DNA from: Neisseria montereyensis
GTDB lineage: Bacteria > Pseudomonadota > Gammaproteobacteria > Burkholderiales > Neisseriaceae
Reading direction: 5' to 3'
DNA length: 64,000 bases
Assembly: GCF_024834045.1 (NCBI RefSeq)
Contig: NZ_JANUXW010000001.1
Span: forward strand, 248,001-312,000
Both the position numbers and the translations under genes were made by a program. Shown here one piece after another: positions 1-8,785 of this stretch (the first letter of the stretch is position 1; each line of letters opens with the position of its first letter). A model generated the notes under the pieces. The model was not told the origin of the DNA and made no database searches. It was given only the letters and a program-made list of their open reading frames with translations.

Positions 1-734
1 ACGCGGAATCCGGTCATCACTTCGTCGTAAATCAATACTGCGCCGTGCTGTTCGGTGAGGCTGCGCAAGGCGCGGATAAACGCTTCGGAAGGTTTCACCA
101 GATTCATATTGCCGGCAAAGGGCTCGACAATCACGCAGGCGATTTCGCTGCCGATTCGGGCGAAGGTTTCTTCAAGTTGGCCGACATGGTTGTATTCCAA
201 AACCAGCGTGTGTTTGGTGAAATCTTCGGGTACACCGGCGGAGCTGGGGTTGCCGAAGGTGAGCAGGCCGCTGCCGGCTTTAACCAACAGGCTGTCGGAA
301 TGGCCGTGATAGCAGCCTTCGAATTTGATGATTTTGTCGCGCTTGGTAAAGCCGCGTGCTAAGCGGATGGCACTCATGGTAGCTTCGGTGCCGGAGCTGA
401 CCAGGCGCAGTTGTTCGACGCTGGGCACGATTTCGGCAATGGTTTCGGCAATAATGATTTCGCCTTCGGTAGGCGCGCCGAACGACAGCCCGCCTAAAGC
501 GGCTTCGCGCACGGCTTCGACTACTTCGGGGTGGGCATGGCCGACAATGGCGGGGCCCCATGAGCCGACGTAGTCGATATAGCGGGTGTCGTTTTCATCC
601 CACACATATGCGCCTTGGGCTTTTTTGATAAAACGCGGTACGCCGCCGACGCTGCCGAATGCGCGTACGGGCGAGTTAACCCCGCCGGGAATAATGTTTT
701 TGGCTCGGTTGAATAATGTTTCGTTGCGGTTCAT
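1..734 (-). CDS. hemL: Glutamate-1-semialdehyde 2,1-aminomutase (partial, C-terminus beyond left edge)
   Basis: PLP-dependent enzyme that converts glutamate-1-semialdehyde to 5-aminolevulinate, the second step of C5-pathway tetrapyrrole (heme) synthesis in the cytoplasm. The first 244 residues are present; the family is about 427 long, so the rest lies outside the window. The protein starts [20 protein letters not shown] and shows the family features [21 protein letters not shown] and [10 protein letters not shown], then [17 protein letters not shown] and the PLP-phosphate region GCYHGHSD. The ATG at 734 follows GGAGTTCCCTGCC, which gives a ribosome binding site. It is divergent from the MscS gene. 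Recognition is by overall family similarity and is secure. Confidence 0.96.
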   Translation of the reverse strand, partial: MNRNETLFNRAKNIIPGGVNSPVRAFGSVGGVPRFIKKAQGAYVWDENDTRYIDYVGSWGPAIVGHAHPEVVEAVREAALGGLSFGAPTEGEIIIAETIAEIVPSVEQLRLVSSGTEATMSAIRLARGFTKRDKIIKFEGCYHGHSDSLLVKAGSGLLTFGNPSSAGVPEDFTKHTLVLEYNHVGQLEETFARIGSEIACVIVEPFAGNMNLVKPSEAFIRALRSLTEQHGAVLIYDEVMTGFR

Positions 735-969
735 GGCAGGGAACTCCTTGATTGGGTAAACAGCGGCGGTGCGTGCCGTCGGCAAAGATAAAGCGGTATT
801 TTAACAGCTTTATCGGTTGCCGTTCCAAAGCCGGGCAATATGGTATATATTGCCGTTTTTTATGCGGCCGGGTTGCCGTTGCCGCCCTGATGGGGAAGCG
901 TGTAGGCATGTGTTTTCAGACGGCCTCTTTACGCTTTCGGACGATAAAAATCGAATTAATTATAGACTT

Positions 970-1797
970 ATGGATACAGAGCAAGTACTTGAACAAGCGG
1001 TAAATCATGTGCCTTACGGCGTGATGACGGCAGAGGTGCAGAGCATGGTGGCGGCATTTTGGGCGCGGGTGCCTTATATGCTGACGGCGTTGGCCGTATT
1101 TATTATTTTTTGGTTTGTTTCGCGCTTATTTAAATTGACGGTGCGCAAACTGTTGGCCAAACGTTTGGCCGAGCGCATGAACCTATTGCTGGTGTTGCAG
1201 CGTATCGGGGCAGCCTTAATTGTGTTTTCAGGTTTCTTGGCTGCCATGATGATTGCATTGCCTGATTTTACGCCGACCAAGCTGATTAGCACGTTGGGTA
1301 TCGGTTCGGTGGCCATTGGTTTTGCTTTTAAAGATATTTTTCAAAACCTGTTGTCGGGGATTCTGCTGCTGTTGAGCGAACCTTTTCAAATCGGCGACCG
1401 TATTGTTTCGGGTGATTTTGAGGGGAAGGTGGAAAATATCGAAATCCGTGCCACCACACTGCGTACGAGCAACGGGCGGCGTATTGTGATTCCGAATTCG
1501 CAGTTGTTTACTTCGCCGGTTACCGTGAACACCAGCGGCCGACGATACCGCCAAAGCACCACGTTAACCCTGCCGTCAGGGCGCGACCCCGAACAGGTAA
1601 AACAGGATATTTTGAAAGTTTTGAAGGAACGTTGCCAAAATATTGAAGATCCCGAAGTGGTGATGACCGCGCTTTCGGATACGGCGGCAACGCTTGAGTT
1701 GTATTGGTGGGCGCAGGGCTATGGTGATGACCATCATGTTACCGACCAAGTATTGTCGTGTGTTCGGCCGCTGTTGATGCCGCCTACCGAAGCATAA
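970..1797 (+). CDS. Small-conductance mechanosensitive channel, MscS family
   Basis: Inner-membrane channel that opens under membrane tension to release solutes during hypo-osmotic shock. At 275 residues it is close to the E. coli MscS size of 286. Three hydrophobic segments are visible: about residues 36-60, 78-100, and the pore-lining TM3 region containing LGIGSVAIGFAFKDIFQNLL, with the Gly/Ala pattern typical of MscS. The soluble beta domain follows (FQIGDRIV, IEIRATTLRTSNGRRIVIPN). I chose the ATG at 970 because this is where MscS-like sequence begins. An in-frame opening back to 817 crosses a DUS and is less likely. A DUS inverted repeat follows the stop. Paralogue identity within the family is not resolved. 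Confidence 0.9.
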   Translation: MDTEQVLEQAVNHVPYGVMTAEVQSMVAAFWARVPYMLTALAVFIIFWFVSRLFKLTVRKLLAKRLAERMNLLLVLQRIGAALIVFSGFLAAMMIALPDFTPTKLISTLGIGSVAIGFAFKDIFQNLLSGILLLLSEPFQIGDRIVSGDFEGKVENIEIRATTLRTSNGRRIVIPNSQLFTSPVTVNTSGRRYRQSTTLTLPSGRDPEQVKQDILKVLKERCQNIEDPEVVMTALSDTAATLELYWWAQGYGDDHHVTDQVLSCVRPLLMPPTEA

Positions 1798-1808
1798 GCC
1801 CTAAATAT

Positions 1809-1843
1809 AAAAAGCCGTCTGAAACCTTTCAGACGGCTTTTTA
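1809..1843. terminator. DUS inverted-repeat terminator after mscS-type gene
   Basis: Two DUS cores in inverted orientation (GCCGTCTGAAA ... TTTCAGACGGC) form a hairpin flanked by A-run and T-run, so it can terminate in either direction. Inverted DUS pairs at gene ends are a well-known neisserial terminator type. Confidence 0.9.
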
Positions 1844-1847
1844 TAAG

Positions 1848-1981
1848 TGCGGATTATATATCCGCCCGTGTCTATCTGTTCGACAATGCCATCTTTTACC
1901 GCACATGTCGAAGCTACGCAATCGTATATTGTAGCGATAGTGCCATGCCAAACGGTGAACGGATATGCAATCCGCCACTAC
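1848..1981 (-). repeat. Decayed family A palindromic repeat (GTAG-type BIME)
   Basis: Read on the minus strand it runs GTAGTGGCGGATTGCATATC ... GGGCGGATATATAATCCGCA. This matches end to end the family A element that fills 27-29 kb and 37-38.6 kb, including the internal GATTGCGTAG and CATGTGCGGTA segments, but with many substitutions. It is the most degraded copy in the window and abuts the helicase gene, consistent with an old insertion boundary. Confidence 0.8.
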
Positions 1982-1986
1982 GAACA

Positions 1987-2013
1987 GTAGGTTGGATCCT
2001 CGAATCCGACATT
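1987..2013 (+). repeat. Partial family B repeat (GTAGGTTGGAT... type)
   Basis: GTAGGTTGGATCCTCGAATC followed by CGACATTAACA resembles the fused halves of family B, in which GTAGGTTGGATACTTGTATC pairs with GTCGGATTCGAGAATCCGAC. Only one half remains here. It sits directly beside the family A copy, in the A-then-B order seen in the larger arrays. Confidence 0.6.
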
Positions 2014-2039
2014 AACACATTCCAACTCGTAAAAAACGA

Positions 2040-5000
2040 TTAATAATCTGGAAGGTATCTATCTAATACGGCAAAAACACCTGCAGTTTTCCAAAGATGT
2101 CTATTGCCAATAACATAGAGAGACTCTTTGGCACGGGTGATAGCTACGTTGACGAGGTTCGGCTTTCCTCCGGCCCAAGCGCGGGCGCCATTTTGCGAGG
2201 TCATTTGGGCACCGAGCACGAAAAATACAATTTTTGCTTCGCGTCCCTGTACCGTATGCACTGTTCCTACATGTTCCTGAACCCAAGCATCCGGTTTGTC
2301 TACCCAATCATTTAGGACATGGCTTTTTAAGATTGCCTGCCGCAAGTTATCTTGCACGATAACAAAAGGCGTTACTATATATAAATCGGCATCCATACCG
2401 CCACGCCGCAATCGGTATAGTTTATCAATGAGTACATTCGCTTCATCGGCACACCATTTATCCGGGCCCGGATTGCCTTGTACATTGATCCAAGCGGAAG
2501 GGCCGAGAATGGTATTTGCCGGTGAAGGTTTTTTGGCTTGTACCATTAGGTTTGAATAAGCAATCTCGTTTGAAATTTCAAACATCGGACTGTTGCAACG
2601 TCGATGTACAAGCAGGGGGGCGCCTACATCTCTATAACCGCTACCGATAGGAAAGCGCGCGTAATACATACTGGCCATATCGGCGACGGTTTGTACCGAT
2701 GCTTCGGGCGGGTTGTATTTAAGTGGGTCAACACCAAAGAAAGCACATATTTTTTCGGTCAAACTATTCGGTAAGGTTACGACCGGCTCGATTTGAAGCG
2801 GATCACCAACGATGACCGCCCGTTTTGTACGCAGCATGGCGCCTACGGCCGCTTGCGGAGCTGCCTGGCCGGCTTCGTCTACCAATAACCATCCGAGCGA
2901 TTCCGGTGCGAGACGGGAAAACATTCTGTTAACTGAAGCAAAGGTTGTGGAAACTATGGGTATTACAAGAAAAAACGAGGCCCATAAATCAGCGATTAAT
3001 GCATCTTTTTGTGCCGTTCCAAGAGAACGGGTACCGAATGATTCAATAAAAATCGATAAATTCTGACGCAGCGGATCGGCTGCGGCATCAATAAAAGCGC
3101 GGTGCAGGTGAATAGCGGCTTCAAATAAATTGTCTCTGAGTTTGTTGGCAGTCTGATTAAACCAAACACTGGCTTTTTGAATATCTTCATGCGTATTGGT
3201 GAAAAAGGCGTCATCTAATACCGGAACTTCAAAATCTTCACGCATTTGCTTTGTTTGGGTATCCAAACGATTTTTTTCTTCTGCTAATTTTTCAATTTCG
3301 TTTGCAGATGCGTTGCTTAAGGATTGTTGTTTTGTGAGCTCGTTGTGGAGCGTATTAACCTGTTCTCGGCAATTATTATAAATTTTGTCGGATGCATGTG
3401 CTTTTTCTTCCAGCTCGCTAATCTCGGCTGACCATTCTCGGAAACGACGTGTCTGAAGCAGGCGAGCAAAAAGTCCCGGACGTGCGGAAAGGCGTGTTTC
3501 TTTGAGGTTTTGTTTTTGCGTTTTATCAGCTTCTGCCATTTTAAGTTGCTGTTGGGCTTCTGATAATGCTGATTGAAATGAGGCTATCTTATCGAGTAAT
3601 TCTGATTGCGTTGATTCGATATCCTTTATTTCCGTAGCGATAGCAAGCAAACGTTGTAGTTGGGTATGCAGTTTTTGCAGTGTTTTTTGGCTATCTTTAG
3701 ACGCTTTTAGTGCTTGCTGAAAATGTATGCGGGCCTCTTCCCAACGTGCATTAGCTTCTTTTGGGTTTGCCGGCGGGCATTCGCGGTTAACAATATTTCG
3801 ATAACGTCTTATTGATGTGCCGTCATCCTGCCGTTCGAAAGCTATCTGAGGAATGCCGCAGGCATGATTTAAATAGGTTGAGAAACCGTTTTCATTATCT
3901 CGCCAGAATTTTTGTGAAAAATTATAGCGGTTGTCGGCGTTTCCCAACACGGCAGAGATGGTTCCCCAAGTATCGCATTCCAAAAGTTTATCGGAAATCG
4001 TTTTAAAATAACGCAATTCAGGCGCATCGCTGGCAATCGCCTCAATAACAGGGAGTTCGGCACTGACATTTTCCACAGCCTTATTGTTGGAAGATGTAAC
4101 GACCATCTCGAAGCCTTTCAACTTTTCATCAAGCTTATGGAGTGTGATTTTTGCTCCGCTTCTTTGCAAAGTTTGAGATGTGGGGGAGAAGGCATCTGCC
4201 GGATTGGTGTAGGTGGACATCACTTCTGCGCGCTCGATAATCCGTGCAGCTACGACATCTCGTAATAATGTTGTTTTACCGGTACCGGGCGGGCCGTTAA
4301 CCCCCAGTATCCCTGTTTCCATCAATGCAGGTGTTGCTGCGTTTACGGCAGCCTGTTGTAATAGAGCCAGCGGAAAGCGGCCGTTCCCCGGCCATTTGCC
4401 CAACGGTGTTTGAGACGGCTGAAGCAATTGCTGTAATTTTAAAGTGTCTTCAAGAAGATTGATTTTATGCGCGGGCTTTTCTATCCCTAAATAATGGCGC
4501 AAGGCATGCGGAAGCGTACCATTTTTTATGTGGTTTCTTGCAACAGATAGATCATTCAGAAAAAATGAGTTAAGTAAGCGCGGCTCAGGTGGGGTTTTAC
4601 TGGCAATATATTCATAGCGCCGCAATGCAAAATAAGGTTGTTTCAATTCCAATACATCGAGATTCATTTTGTTAACTAAAAAGTTGAAAAGTTGGGATAT
4701 ATGCTCTTTAGTAAGAGGTAATATATTTTCTTGATCATCGCATTGAAATAGAAGTTGTTGGAATGCACCTTTCAGAATCTGTTCACAATTAGGCCATTCT
4801 GCCAGCGCGTGCAGATCGCCTTTAAGTGCAATCGGAACACCCCATGCAAAGCTGGAAATGGCAAAGCTATTGCTTTCCGTAAGCGGGCGCCCTTGATTGT
4901 CTAGAAGGATGCTGGCAATAGGGCAATACCCCTGCATACTCGGTTGATCGGGGCGCGTGTCGGCATAGATTTTGAGCAAACTCTCTACAGCAGGGCCTAA

Positions 5001-5273
5001 GGCAACCGAGCCAAGAATGAGTTCATAATAAAGCCGCTTTTTGGGTGGTGGGGCTTTTTCATTTTTTTGCCATGGAAGGTCGGATTTTTCAAATCGTGCA
5101 ACATAGGAATGTTGCCCTCCCACTAAATCTGTTTCTCTGCGGTAACTTTGCGGGGAAAGTACTTCAAGAGCGGTCCAAGTGCGCAGAATATTTTGAGGAT
5201 CATTGGTAATAGGTGTTTGAGGATTCTCTTCAAACTCATCGATTACTTTTTCAGAATAAGGTCTTTGTGTCAT
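2040..5273 (-). CDS. Orphan superfamily 1 (UPF1/DNA2-like) helicase with central coiled coil
   Basis: A 1077-residue P-loop helicase. Walker A GPPGTGKTT is near residue 327, the Walker B/DEAG-type motif LLVDEAGQAAPQA near 796, motif III-like VGDPLQIEPV shortly after, VHTVQGREAKIV and VNVAITRAKESLYVIGN near the C-terminus. These are the AAA_11/AAA_12 signatures of DNA2/UPF1/NAM7-like SF1B enzymes. Walker A and B are separated by about 460 residues, of which roughly 520-690 look like an alpha-helical coiled coil. The first 300 residues match nothing I recognise. No nuclease motif was seen. It stands alone, has no DUS over 3.2 kb and is flanked by decayed GTAG repeats, so recent acquisition is likely. 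Function is unknown; a defence or DNA repair role is only a guess. Confidence 0.85.
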   Translation of the reverse strand: MTQRPYSEKVIDEFEENPQTPITNDPQNILRTWTALEVLSPQSYRRETDLVGGQHSYVARFEKSDLPWQKNEKAPPPKKRLYYELILGSVALGPAVESLLKIYADTRPDQPSMQGYCPIASILLDNQGRPLTESNSFAISSFAWGVPIALKGDLHALAEWPNCEQILKGAFQQLLFQCDDQENILPLTKEHISQLFNFLVNKMNLDVLELKQPYFALRRYEYIASKTPPEPRLLNSFFLNDLSVARNHIKNGTLPHALRHYLGIEKPAHKINLLEDTLKLQQLLQPSQTPLGKWPGNGRFPLALLQQAAVNAATPALMETGILGVNGPPGTGKTTLLRDVVAARIIERAEVMSTYTNPADAFSPTSQTLQRSGAKITLHKLDEKLKGFEMVVTSSNNKAVENVSAELPVIEAIASDAPELRYFKTISDKLLECDTWGTISAVLGNADNRYNFSQKFWRDNENGFSTYLNHACGIPQIAFERQDDGTSIRRYRNIVNRECPPANPKEANARWEEARIHFQQALKASKDSQKTLQKLHTQLQRLLAIATEIKDIESTQSELLDKIASFQSALSEAQQQLKMAEADKTQKQNLKETRLSARPGLFARLLQTRRFREWSAEISELEEKAHASDKIYNNCREQVNTLHNELTKQQSLSNASANEIEKLAEEKNRLDTQTKQMREDFEVPVLDDAFFTNTHEDIQKASVWFNQTANKLRDNLFEAAIHLHRAFIDAAADPLRQNLSIFIESFGTRSLGTAQKDALIADLWASFFLVIPIVSTTFASVNRMFSRLAPESLGWLLVDEAGQAAPQAAVGAMLRTKRAVIVGDPLQIEPVVTLPNSLTEKICAFFGVDPLKYNPPEASVQTVADMASMYYARFPIGSGYRDVGAPLLVHRRCNSPMFEISNEIAYSNLMVQAKKPSPANTILGPSAWINVQGNPGPDKWCADEANVLIDKLYRLRRGGMDADLYIVTPFVIVQDNLRQAILKSHVLNDWVDKPDAWVQEHVGTVHTVQGREAKIVFFVLGAQMTSQNGARAWAGGKPNLVNVAITRAKESLYVIGNRHLWKTAGVFAVLDRYLPDY

Positions 5274-5504
5274 TATATTTTTGCTAGTTAATTTTTTTTA
5301 TATCATACAATCATCTAAAAATAATATCTATTCATAATGCAAAAGACGGGTGGCTGCGTGGATAATTTAGGAAATGCCGATTAATCACCGGTCCGCTAAA
5401 ATAATATCGTTCAAATTTCAATGATAGATGAGCGGGAAGTGTAATGGTCTTCTTGATATTAAACAAAGTAATGAGAACTTTTTTATAAAACAAAGCGCAT
5501 AAAC

Positions 5505-5529
5505 AACCGCCTTATTGGTGCGGTTTTTT
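5505..5529 (+). terminator. Hairpin with T-run, plus-strand terminator
   Basis: AACCGC, a nine-base loop, then GCGGTTTTTT. No plus-strand gene precedes it within 400 bases, so it may end a small RNA or belong to a lost gene. Confidence 0.55.
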
Positions 5530-5561
5530 CGGTCAAATAATAACCAAGTATCGCTGTATTT

Positions 5562-5640
5562 GTAGGATGTGTCACACGGCATGGCACGCAGATGTGTTTT
5601 GCCATCATTCATAACCGCATGCGTTCGTGTCACACCCCCT
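5562..5640. repeat. Decayed family C palindromic repeat
   Basis: It begins GTAGGATGTGT and ends TGTCACACCCCCT, with GGCACGCA and CCGCATGCGT inside. Length (79) and layout match the family C elements at 28968-29047 and 38642-38720, but the sequence has diverged and the terminal CCTAC is lost. Confidence 0.6.
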
Positions 5641-5708
5641 TGTATGTTGAAACCAATATTTAAGTCAAGATATCGGAAGCATGAATAATATTATGCGGTT
5701 GCCTGCTA

Positions 5709-6053
5709 TTATTCTTCTTCTTTCTTAAAGGTTACGCCGATATTGGTGCCGCCATCGCTGCTTTGGCGTAAGCTCACCTGATAGGTGTGTGTTTGACCGC
5801 AAGCTTGTACTTGCCATGATTCCAATGCTTGAACCAGCCCGCGCACCTCTTTCAAATCCAATACTTGGGCATTAACCGACTGAATGCTGTTACAAGAATA
5901 AGTTCCTCTTTCAAACAGCTTGATATTATTCATTACATCGTTGCGCAGTGTACGGCTGCCATAGGCTGTACTATTGCCCTGATATGTGCTGCCTCCTAAA
6001 CCTGCACAGGCACCTAACAAAAACACTAAACCGAGCATAGATAAGTAACGCAT
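5709..6053 (-). CDS. Small hypothetical lipoprotein
   Basis: 114 residues. The N-terminus MRYLSMLGLVFLLGACAG is a classic lipoprotein signal with lipobox LGAC, so the mature protein would start at Cys16 and be acylated. The rest is polar and includes two further cysteines (YSCNS, QACGQ) that could form a disulfide in the periplasm. It ends with an acidic/basic tail KKEEE. No family recognised. It is alone, with an AT-rich leader upstream and AGGAG-like bases (TAGGAGTGAAAT) before the ATG. Confidence 0.8.
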   Translation of the reverse strand: MRYLSMLGLVFLLGACAGLGGSTYQGNSTAYGSRTLRNDVMNNIKLFERGTYSCNSIQSVNAQVLDLKEVRGLVQALESWQVQACGQTHTYQVSLRQSSDGGTNIGVTFKKEEE

Positions 6054-6361
6054 ATTTCACTCCTATTAAAAATGATACGGCCCAAAATATTACCTTTTCG
6101 ATTAATGGGCAAACTTATATATTCATCAGTATTAATCGATGGATATATAGTAACATTTAAATATAAGTTATTGTATAAATAGTAAAAAAATAAAATTGGC
6201 ATAACTGTATGAAAATTTTAATGCCCTAAAATCTGAACAGTTTTAGTTAATATGGGCGAGGCTCTTCGGAAGCACGTAGGTTGCATCACTATGTTTGATA
6301 TAAAAAGCCGTCTGAAAGCTTTCAGACGGCTTTTTGTTTGATTATGCATAAAACTACTTTG
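6054..6361. other. AT-rich intergenic region
   Basis: Very AT-rich and probably contains the promoter of the small lipoprotein gene. No gene seen. It includes the DUS terminator at 6302-6335. Confidence 0.5.
6302..6335. terminator. DUS inverted-repeat terminator after the hom operon
   Basis: AAAAAGCCGTCTGAAAGC followed by its inverted copy and a T-run. It sits just downstream, in minus-strand sense, of the 141-residue membrane protein gene that follows hom. Confidence 0.9.
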
Positions 6362-6787
6362 TTAGGGCTTTAACGAAGCGATACATTGTTTGTCGCGTGC
6401 TTCGAAAGCTTCCGCACCACCAAGCAGGTTGAGTTGCTCTTCCGGGCCGAGAGAACTGAGCGATTGGATTTGTTCTTCACTCAGCTTTTCCAATGGTTCG
6501 TCCCACATGCAAACGCAGTAGTCTTGAATGACTTGGTCTGATTTATCGGCCAGGCCGACTGTTTGCAAATCGTTTTGCCATTTCTCGGAAAACGGTACGT
6601 TTTTTACGCAGGAATCCACAATGGCTTGTTTGGCTTTCGGTTTGGAAAGCGCCCAATTAGACAATAAACCGAATACGGCCAATAGGCCCAAAACCACAAA
6701 GCCCCAAATGCGGACGGTGCGGATTTTAGCGCGGGCTTTTTTGCGTTGTGCTTGCGGTGTGTTTTCGGGCTTATCCGTTTTGTCCAT
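6362..6787 (-). CDS. Hypothetical membrane-anchored protein downstream of hom
   Basis: 141 residues. A basic, proline-containing cytoplasmic start (residues 1-26) is followed by one hydrophobic segment, WGFVVLGLLAVFGLLSNWAL. The remaining roughly 90 residues would be periplasmic and contain four cysteines (DSCVK, DYCVCMW, KQCIAS) that could pair. The start overlaps the end of hom by 17 bases, so the two genes are probably one transcript with translational coupling. No functional family recognised, and nothing in it suggests a role in amino-acid synthesis. Confidence 0.8.
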   Translation of the reverse strand: MDKTDKPENTPQAQRKKARAKIRTVRIWGFVVLGLLAVFGLLSNWALSKPKAKQAIVDSCVKNVPFSEKWQNDLQTVGLADKSDQVIQDYCVCMWDEPLEKLSEEQIQSLSSLGPEEQLNLLGGAEAFEARDKQCIASLKP

Positions 6788-8087
6788 GTAGGCTCTCCAT
6801 GCGTATCATCACAATAGGGGATTTCACTTCGCTGAGTGCTTGGATGGCATTCATGGCGGTTTTCACATTTTTCTCAATGGTGCTGTGGGTGAGGATAACG
6901 ATTTCCGCCAGCGTGCCGTCGATAACGCCTTTTTGAATCAGCGCTTCGATGGAAACGCCTTCTTTCGCCAACAGGTTGGCAATTCTGCCTAATACACCGG
7001 GTTCGTCGAGTGCCTGTACACGCAGATAATAGCTGCTGGTGATGTCGTCCATCGGCAGCATAGGTTGAACTTTGACTTGGCTGGGTTGGAAGGCCAGATG
7101 CGGTACACGATTGCCCGTATCTGCGGTAATCAGGCGGCCGATGTCGATAATATCGGCGACCACGGCACTGGCAGTCGGCAGCGCACCTGCACCGGCACCA
7201 TAATAAAGCGTTTCGCCTACCATATCGGCATCGACGCGCACGGCATTCATCACGCCGTTGACATTGGCCAATAAGCGGCATTCGGGAATCAGGGTCGGGT
7301 GAACGCGCAATTCGATGCCTTTATCGGTTTTGCGGGTGATACCGAGCAGTTTCACACGGTAGCCGAGTTCTTCGGCATATTTGATATCGCGGCTTTCAAG
7401 TTTGCTAATGCCCTCGAGATAGCAGGATTCGAAGTTTACGGGGGTGCCGAATGCCAATGCGCTCATAATGGTGATTTTATGTCCGGCATCATGGCCTTCG
7501 ATATCGAAAGTCGGGTCGGCTTCGGCATAGCCCAACTCTTGGGCTTTTTGCAAAACGTCGGCAAAATTGCTGCCTTTTTCGCGCATTTCGGTCAGAATGA
7601 AATTGCTGGTGCCGTTGATAATGCCGGCAATAGAGCGGATATTGTTGGCGGATAAGCCTTCGCGTAGGGCTTTAATAATCGGAATGCCGCCGGCAACGGC
7701 CGCTTCAAATTGAACCATCACATTTTTTTGTTCGGCCAACGGGAAAATTTCGTTGCCGTATTCGGCCAATAGTTTTTTGTTGGCGGTGACAATATGTTTA
7801 CCATGTTCGATAGCTTTAATCACTGCTTCTTTGGCAACGCCGGTGCCGCCGAACAGTTCGACCACTACATCCACGTCATCACGCGCTACCAATGCAAACG
7901 GATCTTCTACAAAAACCGCATCGGGGCAGATTTGGCGGGCTTTTTCTTCACTTCTATGGCAAACGGCGGCAATGTGTATGTCCCGCCCGAGACGGCGGCT
8001 GATTTCTTGTGCATTATCTTGTAAAACGCGGGCGGTACCGCTGCCTACGGTGCCTAACCCTAATATTCCGATATTCACTGGCTTCAT
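6771..8087 (-). CDS. hom: Homoserine dehydrogenase
   Basis: Reduces aspartate-semialdehyde to homoserine with NAD(P)H, the branch step to threonine and methionine. At 438 residues it has the usual length of the monofunctional enzyme. The N-terminal Rossmann motif is GILGLGTVGSGT (residues 8-19). NKKLLAEYG and AAVAGGIPIIKALREGL mark the catalytic domain, with GIINGTSNFILTEM and the Asp/Lys region YAEADPTFDIEGHDAGHK. A C-terminal ACT domain (YYLRVQALDEPGVLGRIANL, from about residue 353) implies allosteric feedback, typically by threonine. The ATG follows a TAAGGAGACAG ribosome binding site. Confidence 0.97.
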   Translation of the reverse strand: MKPVNIGILGLGTVGSGTARVLQDNAQEISRRLGRDIHIAAVCHRSEEKARQICPDAVFVEDPFALVARDDVDVVVELFGGTGVAKEAVIKAIEHGKHIVTANKKLLAEYGNEIFPLAEQKNVMVQFEAAVAGGIPIIKALREGLSANNIRSIAGIINGTSNFILTEMREKGSNFADVLQKAQELGYAEADPTFDIEGHDAGHKITIMSALAFGTPVNFESCYLEGISKLESRDIKYAEELGYRVKLLGITRKTDKGIELRVHPTLIPECRLLANVNGVMNAVRVDADMVGETLYYGAGAGALPTASAVVADIIDIGRLITADTGNRVPHLAFQPSQVKVQPMLPMDDITSSYYLRVQALDEPGVLGRIANLLAKEGVSIEALIQKGVIDGTLAEIVILTHSTIEKNVKTAMNAIQALSEVKSPIVMIRMESLHGQNG

Positions 8088-8224
8088 TCTGTCTCCTTAA
8101 GCCGTTGTATGTTAGTATTCTGTGCGCACTGTTATTCGGTGCAAAGGCTGTTATCCTACCTGAATTTAGCTGCTTCTGCACCTGAATTTCAGACGGCCTG
8201 TATCGATAAAAAAGAGGAATATTT

Positions 8225-8596
8225 ATGCTGATTGAAGAAACCCAGCCGGGCGGACAAAATGAGATTAACGGCTACGCCCCCGGCCAAATCGAAATCAATA
8301 GTCGGGCTTATACCGAAGCCGTTGTTTTAAAAGATACCGGTATTGAAAAGCCGACTCAAACAGAGCCTGCGGCTTTATCGGCACAAGATTTTATTGAGGC
8401 CGTATCCGAAGGGGTGCCGCCTGAAGTGATTTTGGTGGGCACGGGTGAAAAACAGGTGTTTCTGCATCCGAAAATAGCCGTTGCATTGGCAGCCAAAGGC
8501 ATCGGTTTGGAATGTATGTCTACCGCTGCCGCCTGCCGCACGTTTATGATTTTGCAAAGTGAAGGCCGTCGTGTTTGGGCTTGGTTGTGGCCTTAA
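8225..8596 (+). CDS. Mth938-like (DUF498/NDUFAF3-type) domain protein
   Basis: 123 residues of the Mth938/NDUFAF3 fold. The pattern is INGYAPGQIEINSRAYTEAV near the start, then PEVILVGTGEKQVFLHPKIA, GIGLECMSTAAACRTFMIL and a C-terminal basic/aromatic end. Bacterial members are small soluble proteins of unclear role, and the human homologue NDUFAF3 is a complex I assembly factor. The ATG follows AAAAGAGGAATATTT, a good ribosome binding site. It stands alone between hom and lolC, separated from hom by a DUS. Family assignment is good; function is not known. Confidence 0.85.
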   Translation: MLIEETQPGGQNEINGYAPGQIEINSRAYTEAVVLKDTGIEKPTQTEPAALSAQDFIEAVSEGVPPEVILVGTGEKQVFLHPKIAVALAAKGIGLECMSTAAACRTFMILQSEGRRVWAWLWP

Positions 8597-8642
8597 GCGG
8601 TTGTTGCGCGTGACTGTTTAAACTTTAAATTTTCCCGCTTTT

Positions 8643-8676
8643 TTCAGACGGCCGCCTGTTTTGGCAAACAGGCGGC
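8643..8676 (+). terminator. DUS plus GC-rich hairpin between the Mth938-like gene and lolC
   Basis: A DUS (TTCAGACGGCC) runs into the inverted repeat GCCGCCTGTTT...AAACAGGCGGC. There is no long T-run after it, so termination may be weak. Confidence 0.55.
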
Positions 8677-8785
8677 TATGTTTATTGAATTTCTTAACAA
8701 AGCAACGGCATACCTTAAAGCGGTTTAGCTTGAAATACGGTACAATGCGCGTTTATTTTGATTGAATATAAGGGTGCTTCCGCAC

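Larger units (their letters stand above)
5274..5708. other. AT-rich intergenic region upstream of helicase, no gene found
   Basis: No convincing coding sequence. A 71-codon minus-strand opening (5418-5633) runs across a terminator and a repeat and has no family resemblance. The region holds a plus-strand hairpin terminator and a decayed family C repeat, listed separately. The helicase promoter should lie in the AT-rich stretch just above 5273. Confidence 0.6.

Noticed and set aside
817-969. N-terminal extension of the MscS-type protein
   Set aside because: It runs through a DUS, is rich in Arg/Cys and has no resemblance to MscS. The ATG at 970 fits the family.
5418-5633. 71-codon minus-strand frame upstream of the helicase
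   Set aside because: It crosses a hairpin terminator and a decayed family C repeat, which explain most of its sequence.
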